Positions 1 through 5,287 of a stretch of 7,502 nucleotides of DNA are shown piece by piece. Below the pieces are notes generated by a model. That model made no database searches. It saw only the letters and a program-made list of their open reading frames with translations, and was not told where the DNA came from. How positions within the stretch are numbered: position 1 is the stretch's first letter; every line of letters begins with the position of its first letter. This stretch comes from an uncultured Collinsella sp. (lineage in GTDB: Bacteria > Actinomycetota > Coriobacteriia > Coriobacteriales > Coriobacteriaceae). The DNA lies in the NCBI GenBank assembly GCA_900552395.1, contig URZJ01000081.1, positions 1-7,502 of the forward strand. The letters run 5' to 3'. A program made the translations under genes and the position numbers.

Positions 1-92
1 AGCAGCACCAGATAGCCGCGCCCAATTTTACCCACGCACTCGCCGTCGACCGTCACGCCGGCGTTGAGTACGCGCTGCACCACCGCACGCAC
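1..92 (-). CDS. dtd: D-aminoacyl-tRNA deacylase, N-terminal part (cut by window edge)
   Basis: Only the first 30 codons are in the window. They read VRAVVQRVLNAGVTVDGECV followed by GKIGRGYLVL. This matches the start of the DTD family, whose members begin M(K/R)AV(I/V)QRV..A.V.VDG..VG.IG.G.LVL. From family knowledge, DTD is a small cytosolic homodimer of about 145 residues. It hydrolyses the ester bond of D-aminoacyl-tRNAs (and Gly-tRNA-Ala), keeping D-amino acids out of proteins. The start is GTG at 92-90. An in-frame TAA, which is the rdgB stop, lies only two codons upstream, so no earlier start is possible. A GAGGAG ribosome site sits inside the last rdgB codons. The 3-bp gap to rdgB implies co-transcription and probably translational coupling. 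The catalytic region lies outside the window, so integrity cannot be judged. Confidence 0.87.
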   Translation of the reverse strand, partial: MRAVVQRVLNAGVTVDGECVGKIGRGYLVL

Positions 93-95
93 GGC

Positions 96-737
96 TTACT
101 CCTCGCCCGTCAGTTTGGCGGACAGATGCTCGAGCGCATGGAATCGATGGCTGATGGCGTTCTTCTCGTCCGCCGTCAGCTCGGCCATGGTCTTGCCCGG
201 CGTGTCGACCGGCAGGAACAGTGGGTCGTAGCCAAAGCCATGATCGCCGCGGCCCTCGTGTGCGATAGCGCCCTCGCAGGCGCCCTCGCCATAAGTGACC
301 AGGCCGTCCGTGTCGATAAGCGCGACGACGCTCATAAAACGCGCGGTGCGGTCCTCGTCGGCCACGCCCTCCAGATTCACGAGGAGCTTGGCGTTGTTGG
401 CGGCATCGTCGCCGTGCACGCCCGCATAGCGTGCGCTGTACACGCCCGGCTCACCGTCCAGGGCATCAACGACCAGGCCCGAATCGTCGGCGATGGCCAT
501 AAGCCCCGTCTCCTCTACCGCGGCCTGCGCCTTGATGATGGCGTTCTCCAAAAACGTCGTGCCGTTTTCCTCGGGGTCCTCAAAATCACCCAGCTGACCC
601 AACGCCACAAAGCGAACCTCGGGCATGACCTTGCCCAAAATGGCCTCGATCTCGGTGAGCTTATGGGCATTGCCCGTTGCCACGACGATGGTCGCCGCCG
701 GGTCGAGGGTGTCGATATCGATCTTCTCTAGTGCCAT
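96..737 (-). CDS. rdgB: RdgB/HAM1 family XTP/dITP pyrophosphatase
   Basis: The 213-residue product is a non-canonical purine NTP pyrophosphatase. By family knowledge it hydrolyses XTP, dITP and ITP to the monophosphate plus PPi, keeping deaminated purines out of DNA and RNA. Visible family motifs are TGNAHK (21-26, nucleotide/phosphate binding), FLENAIIKA (63-70), ADDSGL (83-88, metal-binding acidic pair), ARYAG (102-106), HGFGYDPLF (166-174) and the SHR near the end (196-198, base recognition). Length is typical apart from about 15 extra residues before the usual first strand (IVVATGN). The start is ATG at 737, with an AAGGAAG ribosome site at 744-750 and 6-bp spacing. A TTG at 773 would extend the protein by 12 residues but has no good ribosome site. 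The gene lies 140 bp after rph, across a hairpin, and 3 bp before dtd. The rph-rdgB order is common in bacteria. Confidence 0.95.
   Translation of the reverse strand: MALEKIDIDTLDPAATIVVATGNAHKLTEIEAILGKVMPEVRFVALGQLGDFEDPEENGTTFLENAIIKAQAAVEETGLMAIADDSGLVVDALDGEPGVYSARYAGVHGDDAANNAKLLVNLEGVADEDRTARFMSVVALIDTDGLVTYGEGACEGAIAHEGRGDHGFGYDPLFLPVDTPGKTMAELTADEKNAISHRFHALEHLSAKLTGEE
99..104 (-). promoter_or_regulatory. Ribosome binding site of dtd inside the rdgB 3' end
   Basis: GAGGAG on the minus strand is both the two C-terminal Glu codons of rdgB and a Shine-Dalgarno sequence 6 bases before the GTG start of dtd. It fixes the dtd start. It also implies that ribosomes finishing rdgB help start dtd. 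Confidence 0.7.
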
Positions 738-844
738 GACTGGCTTCCTTGTCTCTATAGCAATGCCGCCCAAGGGAAACTGGCCTCGAGCCCTCTCCCC
801 TCCCTGGCGACAGAAACCTTATACTTCGACGTTTTCCCAGATAA

Positions 845-879
845 AACCTACCAAAATTAACATCCCTTTTTGGCAGGTT
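845..879 (-). terminator. Stem-loop at the rph stop codon, probable weak intrinsic terminator
   Basis: Read on the minus strand, the arm AACCTGCCAAAA (879-868) pairs with TTTTGGTAGGTT (856-845) over 12 bp with one G-U wobble, around an 11-base loop. The first arm begins inside the rph TAA stop. The second arm runs into a short tract (GGTTTTATC). The outer and inner ends of the stem are A-T rich and the U-tract is only four bases, so termination may be partial. On the plus strand nothing U-rich follows. It could instead be a 3' end stabiliser or processing site between rph and rdgB. Confidence 0.5.
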
Positions 880-1603
880 AGGCGAGGGCTTGGCGCTGAA
901 GCTCGATGAGCTCGGCAACGCCCTTGTCGCCCAGGTCGAGTAGGGCGTTGAGACGCTTACGGTCGAAGGGCGCCTGCTCGCCGGTACCCTGAAGTTCGAT
1001 CATCTCGCCGGTGTCGGTGGCGACGAGGTTCATGTCGACTTCGGCGTGGCTGTCCTCGGAATAATCGAGGTCAAGCAGCGTATTGCCGTCGACAACGCCC
1101 ATAGAGATGGCAGCCACCTGGCCGGTAAGCGGGATGCGCTCGATCTTGCCTGCCTCGACCCACATGGCGAGGGCGTCGTGCAGCGCCACCCAGGCGCCGG
1201 TAATGCTCGCCGTACGCGTACCGCCATCGGCCTGGATCACGTCGCAGTCGACGGTGACGGTGTACTCGCCGAGCGCCTTCATGTTGACGACGGTACGCAG
1301 GCTGCGACCAATGAGGCGCTCGATCTCCATGGAGCGGCCTTTGCGGTTGGCGTGCTCGCGCTTGCAGCGCTTGCCGGTCGATGCCGGCAGCATGGCGTAC
1401 TCCGCCGTTACCCAACCGGCCTTGGCGCCCTTGCGCCAGCCCGGCACGCCCTCCTCGATGGTGGCAGCGCACAGCACGCGCGTATCGCCAAACTCGGCCA
1501 GGCACGAACCGTGGGCGTGCTTCATAACGCCGCGAGTAAGCTTGATGGGGCGCAGCTCATCGGCGGCGCGGCCGTTGGCGCGGTTAACCTGCATGTACTC
1601 CAT
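878..1603 (-). CDS. rph: Ribonuclease PH
   Basis: The 241-residue product is a phosphorolytic 3'-5' exoribonuclease. By family knowledge it trims nucleotides after the CCA end of tRNA precursors and helps degrade structured RNA, as a ring-shaped hexamer in the cytosol. The single RNase PH domain fills the protein. Visible landmarks are the N-terminal RP.KLTRG block (18-25), GDTRVLCAATIEEGVP (39-54), GWVTAEYAMLP (63-73), the basic segment ending in EIERLIGRSLR (93-103), the phosphate-binding GGTRTASITGAWVAL (127-141), and the catalytic DLDYSEDSHAEVDMN (178-192) with its conserved acidic residues, then LQGTGE (204-209). The start is ATG at 1603, with GAAAGGA at 1611-1617; a second ATG three codons on has a poorer site. 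It follows murI by 54 bp in the same direction. Length and motifs are complete, with no sign of damage. Confidence 0.97.
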   Translation of the reverse strand: MEYMQVNRANGRAADELRPIKLTRGVMKHAHGSCLAEFGDTRVLCAATIEEGVPGWRKGAKAGWVTAEYAMLPASTGKRCKREHANRKGRSMEIERLIGRSLRTVVNMKALGEYTVTVDCDVIQADGGTRTASITGAWVALHDALAMWVEAGKIERIPLTGQVAAISMGVVDGNTLLDLDYSEDSHAEVDMNLVATDTGEMIELQGTGEQAPFDRKRLNALLDLGDKGVAELIELQRQALA

Positions 1604-1657
1604 AGAAATATCCTTTCGGCAAAAGATGTGGCGAAGGCTTTGGCGGCTGCCTTACAT

Positions 1658-2542
1658 CTATTTCAGCTCATCGATATCGATATGTTCGATGCTCTTGAGC
1701 GGCTGACCAAAGATAAAGCTGCCCGCCACCGCAAACTCGGCAATGTTATCGGCCGTCGTGGCAAAACGATGCTGCGGCTCGGCGGCGTCGCCCGCCAGCT
1801 GCTCGCGGCGCGTGAGGATATCGGTCAGCTCGCGCGTGGTCTCCTCGGCGGAACTTACGACGCGCACCCCAGGCCCCAGCGCATGCCGGATAGGTCCCAC
1901 CAACAGCGGAAAATGCGTACAGCCGAGCACCACGGTATCGATACCGTGGTCGCGCAGCGGCTCAACCGTGGCACCCACCAGCGCACGCACGGCAGGCGTA
2001 TCGAAGATGTCCTCGTTCTCGAGCCACTGTTCCTGCAGATGTGCACCCGAGGCGAGCTCGTGTTCGACAACCTCGACAAAGCTCGAGGCAGGACAACCGT
2101 ATACATCGACGCCGGCATCTAGATCCTGAATGGCGCGCGTGTAGGCGCCCGAGCGAATGGTGAGGTTGGTGGCGAGCACGCCCACGCGACGCGAACGGGT
2201 GCTGTTGATTGCCGCACGGGCACCCGGCGCGATCACGCCGATCACGGGAACGTCGAGCACCTGCTGGGCCAGACGCAAGGCCGCAGCTGTCGCCGTGTTG
2301 CAGGCGATGACCATAATCTTGACGTCGTGCTTCGACAGCCAACGGCCCGCCTGCAACGCAAACGAGCGCACCTCATCCTCGGTGCGCGTGCCGTAGGGGC
2401 AGCGTTTGGTGTCGCCGAAGTAGTAGACGGACTCGTGCGGCAGCACCGTCGCGATGGCGCGCGCAACCGTCAGACCGCCCAAACCAGAATCGAACACGCC
2501 AATCGGGCGCGTGTCGCCTGTCGGATTCTCGATATCGGACAT
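1658..2542 (-). CDS. murI: Glutamate racemase
   Basis: The 294-residue product interconverts L- and D-glutamate without a cofactor. By family knowledge this supplies the D-Glu that MurD adds to UDP-MurNAc-L-Ala, one step before MurE. Both catalytic half-sites are present: FDSGLGG (17-23), YFGDTKRCPYG (41-51), ACNTATA (80-86) with catalytic Cys81, and GCTHFPLL (207-214) with Cys208 and His210. Lys46 replaces the small or hydrophobic residue I would expect in GDTARxPYG; its effect is unknown. A C-terminal tail of about 20 residues (FIFGQPLKSIEHIDI and on) is ordinary for the family. ATG at 2542 is the only start before the conserved PIGVFDSG strand, although its ribosome site (GAGGT) lies unusually close. 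It lies 51 bp after the HAD phosphatase gene and 54 bp before rph. Its presence near murE fits a cell-wall precursor operon. Confidence 0.97.
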   Translation of the reverse strand: MSDIENPTGDTRPIGVFDSGLGGLTVARAIATVLPHESVYYFGDTKRCPYGTRTEDEVRSFALQAGRWLSKHDVKIMVIACNTATAAALRLAQQVLDVPVIGVIAPGARAAINSTRSRRVGVLATNLTIRSGAYTRAIQDLDAGVDVYGCPASSFVEVVEHELASGAHLQEQWLENEDIFDTPAVRALVGATVEPLRDHGIDTVVLGCTHFPLLVGPIRHALGPGVRVVSSAEETTRELTDILTRREQLAGDAAEPQHRFATTADNIAEFAVAGSFIFGQPLKSIEHIDIDELK

Positions 2543-2593
2543 TACCTCACCAGTCTCTCTCGAAAAGACATGTCCAAGTGCGGCGACGCCGCG

Positions 2594-3505
2594 CTACGAA
2601 CGCGCCGCGACCAGCAGCTCTGCCGTCGCCGCCCAACCGTCGACAATTTTGCCGCGCGTAACGAAAGCGTTCTCGCAAGCAGCCAGGAACTCGGGCGCGC
2701 CGGCGCTCGTCAGGCCATTCTCGACCAGGCAGAACGTGCCCACGTGATCGGCCATGTAGAAGTCGGACTCGGAATCGCCGAGCGCGAGCGTCTCCTCGCG
2801 CTCAATCCCCAGGTGCTCGCAGAAGCGCGCAATGGCGACGCCCTTGTTGAGGCCGGCGGGATTGATGTTGAAGGCGCGACCGTCCTCGACGCGATCGAGC
2901 TCAAGCGTCGTCGGCTTGGACAGGTGAGTCAGATGGCCGTTGCAAGCCCAGATCAGACCACAGCCGGCCTCGTCCAGGATGGCCTGGACCTCATTGTCGG
3001 GCACATCGCCGCGCATGCCGACGGTGACCTCACGGTATTTGTAGCCGGTCGACATGTCGTTGTGGTACTCGATCTTGTGCGGCCAGCGGGCAAGGATCTT
3101 TTCGCACACGCCGGTCTGCTCGATCACCTGGTGCGGAGTAAGACCGCAAGATGGGTCGTAGGGCATATCGCCGGTCAGATACTCCCAATCGTTGGCTTTG
3201 AGGTCGTACATGACCAGGCCACCCATCTCACCAATGTAGGAGTTGAGGCCGAGCACGCGCGCGTCCTCGTGGATCATGGTGCGGTTGCGGCCCGAGGTGG
3301 GAACCACCTGAATACCAGCGCGGGCAAGTGCCACGACGGCCTCGACGAGTTTGGTCGAGGGGTTACCGTCGTTGTCGCGCAGCACGCACGAGCCGGGCGC
3401 GAGCATCGTGGCATCCAGGTCGGTAAAGACGTACTTGACCTTGGCCAAGCGCTCGCGCATCTCGCCCGAAAGCTCGGCAACGGTCGGCAGGGTGTTGTGG
3501 GACAT
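2594..3505 (-). CDS. HAD superfamily (IIB/Cof-like) phosphatase, substrate unknown
   Basis: The 303-residue product carries all four HAD motifs. Motif I is FTDLDATML (27-35), with nucleophile Asp29 and acid/base Asp31. Motif II is PTSGR (69-73), motif III Lys221 in GLNKG, and motif IV GDSESD (243-248), which binds Mg2+. The roughly 145 residues between motifs II and III form a large cap, as in the IIB (Cof/sugar-phosphatase) group; cytosolic hydrolysis of a small phosphate ester is expected. I cannot name the substrate. Motif I has Ala where most relatives have Gly (DxDGT). The start is ATG at 3505, 5 bases after a GGAG ribosome site; an in-frame ATG at 3547 would add 14 residues but has no ribosome site. 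It sits between murE (107 bp upstream) and murI (51 bp downstream), so a role in sugar-phosphate or cell-wall precursor metabolism is possible but is inference only. Confidence 0.88.
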   Translation of the reverse strand: MSHNTLPTVAELSGEMRERLAKVKYVFTDLDATMLAPGSCVLRDNDGNPSTKLVEAVVALARAGIQVVPTSGRNRTMIHEDARVLGLNSYIGEMGGLVMYDLKANDWEYLTGDMPYDPSCGLTPHQVIEQTGVCEKILARWPHKIEYHNDMSTGYKYREVTVGMRGDVPDNEVQAILDEAGCGLIWACNGHLTHLSKPTTLELDRVEDGRAFNINPAGLNKGVAIARFCEHLGIEREETLALGDSESDFYMADHVGTFCLVENGLTSAGAPEFLAACENAFVTRGKIVDGWAATAELLVAARS

Positions 3506-3510
3506 GGTTA

Positions 3511-3514
3511 CTCC
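3511..3514 (-). promoter_or_regulatory. Ribosome binding site that sets the HAD phosphatase start
   Basis: GGAG on the minus strand lies 5 bases before the ATG at 3505. The in-frame ATG 14 codons upstream (3547) is preceded by CTCAATCAAAAC, with no Shine-Dalgarno match, so the shorter protein is preferred. Confidence 0.6.
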
Positions 3515-3572
3515 GTTTACGTAGAAGGGTTTGGACTTGGACGGCATGTTTTGATTGAGGGAACACGCTTAT

Positions 3573-3601
3573 GGCGACAGCGCACTCAGGGCGCCGCCGC
3601 C
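3573..3601 (-). other. GC-rich stem-loop between murE and the HAD phosphatase gene
   Basis: On the minus strand GGCGGCGGCGC (3601-3591) pairs with GCGCTGTCGCC (3583-3573) over 11 bp, including two G-U wobbles, around a 7-base loop. It begins 11 bases after the murE stop codon. The bases after it (ATAAGCGTGTTCCC) contain no U-tract, so this is not a classical intrinsic terminator. It may stabilise or separate the murE message, or slow polymerase. Function is inferred only. Confidence 0.5.
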
Positions 3602-3612
3602 ATCATGGTTCA

Positions 3613-5175
3613 TTAGTCAAACTGGGCAACATCGATCAGGCGATTGGCCAACGAAAGGTCGCTCTCGATGGGCACGAACTCGTCGCCCACGTGCATGAGT
3701 TCCTCGTCACCCTTTGCCAGCAGCAAGACAATGGTGGGAGCATCGGGGTTGACGTACTCCTCGCGCGCCGCCTTGAACGCCGCATGCACAGCGGCTTCGC
3801 GGTCGAGGATGATCTTGTTCGGCGTATCGTCGGGAACATGTTTGGCAAGCTCGCGACAGACCTTCATGGGATCCTCGTGAGCCGGGTCCTCGTTGGTAAA
3901 GATCATCAGGTCGGAATATGGTGCGGCCTCGCGCGGAAGCTGCTCGCGGCGCTCCTGCGCCTTGCCGCCGGCAGCGCCAAACACTGCAATGACTGGACTA
4001 GTGGGAAACGCGCGCTTGACCGACGAGAAAAGCGACCGGAACGAAAGCTGGTTGTGAGCGTAGTCAACGACGCAGATCACGCGGCCGTCCTTCGACTCCA
4101 CGACCTCCATACGGCCCGGCACACGCAGTTTGGAGAGGCCCTTCTTGATGGCATCGATTCCGATGCCAATCTCGCGCGCAGCGGCGATAGCGACCAGCGC
4201 GTTTTCCACGTTAAAGTCGCCCGCGATGCCCAGCAGGACCTTCTCCCCCGCCTCGGACTCGTCGGCACACAGGCCATGCAGGTTAAACTCGATGTTAAAG
4301 CCGACCATGCGCACATCGCTCGCCCACAGGCTTGCCTCGGGATGCTCGACGCCAACGGTCACCAAGCGCTCGGCCGTCGACGCTGCCTCCAACACACGGT
4401 CAACCTCTTCGGTGCCCAGGTTCACCACGGCGGTCTTTGCCTGGTCAAAGATCCTGAGTTTGCTCTCAAAATAATCCTCAAACGTGGGGTGTTCGATCGG
4501 CGAGATGTGGTCACGCCCGATGTTGAGGAAGCACGCCACGTCAAACGGCAGATTCTCGACGCGTTGGTACTTGAGCGCCTGGCTCGAGACCTCCATGACC
4601 ATGGACTGGCGACCGGACTCACGGCAGTTGGCGATATGGCGCCAGACCTCGGGGGCCTCTGGCGTGGTATTGGTGCTCTCGTAGCACTCGATACCATCGT
4701 CGGTACTCACCGAGCCGATCATGCCGCAGGACTCGCCCGCCGCTTTGATAATCGACTGGAGCATAAAAGCGGCCGTGGTCTTTCCCTTGGTACCGGTGAT
4801 GCCCACGATCTTGACGTCGTGGTCGGGACGGTCGTAGACCTCCGGCGGCAACAGGGCCATGGCCGTGCGAACGCTATCAACAACCAGCATCGCAGCACCG
4901 CTCTCCTGCGCCAGCGGCTCCAGAGACTCGACCAGCGACTCTTCGCACACAAATGCGACGGCGCCCGCATCGAGCGCCATGCTCAAAAACGCGGGCTTAA
5001 AGGCAGCGCCTTTGCAAAAGAACACGTCACCTGCCGAGACCGCGCGCGAATCAAACGAGCAGCCGGTCACGGCACGCTCGTCAACCTGCTCTGATGCGCG
5101 CAGCTCACCGCACACATCGAGAAGCTTGGCAAGCGTATCGACCGTGGTCACGGTCGCGGAATCCGAATGGTGCAT
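3613..5175 (-). CDS. murE: UDP-N-acetylmuramoyl-dipeptide–diamino acid ligase (MurE), probably lysine/ornithine type
   Basis: The 520-residue Mur ligase adds the third stem-peptide residue to UDP-MurNAc-L-Ala-D-Glu with ATP, in the cytosol. The N-terminal UDP-binding domain has SFDSRAVSAGDVFF (40-53). The central ATPase domain has GITGTKGKTT (P-loop, 125-134), NTTPEAPEV (169-177), MEVSSQAL (194-201), and NIGRDHI leading to Lys239, the position of the carbamylated lysine. The C-terminal domain has PGRMEVV (353-359), DYAHN (371-375), GAAGGK (400-405) and AKGDE (487-491). In place of the DNPR motif of meso-DAP ligases it has EDPA (429-432) in TNEDPAHEDP. DYAHN and GAAGGK also resemble the lysine-adding enzymes of cocci, so Lys or Orn is the likely substrate. 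The start is ATG at 5175, with AAAGGTG at 5180-5186. It follows an asnB terminator and so probably opens a new transcript; I find only a weak TACTAT -10 candidate in the 5215 area. Confidence 0.95.
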   Translation of the reverse strand: MHHSDSATVTTVDTLAKLLDVCGELRASEQVDERAVTGCSFDSRAVSAGDVFFCKGAAFKPAFLSMALDAGAVAFVCEESLVESLEPLAQESGAAMLVVDSVRTAMALLPPEVYDRPDHDVKIVGITGTKGKTTAAFMLQSIIKAAGESCGMIGSVSTDDGIECYESTNTTPEAPEVWRHIANCRESGRQSMVMEVSSQALKYQRVENLPFDVACFLNIGRDHISPIEHPTFEDYFESKLRIFDQAKTAVVNLGTEEVDRVLEAASTAERLVTVGVEHPEASLWASDVRMVGFNIEFNLHGLCADESEAGEKVLLGIAGDFNVENALVAIAAAREIGIGIDAIKKGLSKLRVPGRMEVVESKDGRVICVVDYAHNQLSFRSLFSSVKRAFPTSPVIAVFGAAGGKAQERREQLPREAAPYSDLMIFTNEDPAHEDPMKVCRELAKHVPDDTPNKIILDREAAVHAAFKAAREEYVNPDAPTIVLLLAKGDEELMHVGDEFVPIESDLSLANRLIDVAQFD

Positions 5176-5240
5176 CTTTCACCTTTCTCAGCCATTTGGC
5201 AGGGACGGTTTTCATAGTAACTGAAACGTGCTCGCGCAAA

Positions 5241-5262
5241 AACGGCTCCCGGAGGAGCCGTT
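5241..5262 (-). terminator. Strong intrinsic terminator after asnB
   Basis: On the minus strand AACGGCTCC (5262-5254) pairs perfectly with GGAGCCGTT (5249-5241) around a TCCG loop, a UNCG-type tetraloop closed by C-G. The hairpin runs directly into more T residues (GTTTTTGCG). It lies 25 bases after the asnB stop. It separates asnB from murE and means murE needs its own promoter or readthrough. GCGC blocks on both sides could lengthen the stem across an internal loop. Confidence 0.9.
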
Positions 5263-5287
5263 ACGCGCAGGCATTCGAAAGCCGAGG

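Noticed and set aside
738..773. Upstream TTG start adding 12 residues to RdgB
   Set aside because: TTG is a poor start with no ribosome site, while ATG at 737 has AAGGAAG at good spacing.
1670..1681. 12-bp palindrome ATCGATATCGAT at the murI end, with similar sequence at 711-722 and 2529-2537
   Set aside because: Alternating Ile-Asp codons (ATC GAT) produce this in murI and rdgB; the repeats are explained by coding sequence.
1046..2122. Open frame of 358 codons on the plus strand opposite rph and murI
   Set aside because: It is antisense to two well-identified genes and has no recognisable motif; a GC-driven shadow.
2580..2592. Small GC palindrome (GCGGCGTCGCCGC on the minus strand) after the HAD gene stop
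   Set aside because: The stem is short and no U-tract follows, so it is not a convincing terminator between the HAD gene and murI.
2327..3616. Open frame of 429 codons on the plus strand opposite murI and the HAD gene
   Set aside because: It spans two real genes and the gap between them in antisense, with no domain and low-complexity composition.
3571..5094. Long open frame of 507 codons on the plus strand opposite murE
   Set aside because: It is antisense to a gene with full MurE motifs, its translation is rich in His, Arg and Ala with no recognisable domain, and such frames are common opposite GC-rich genes.
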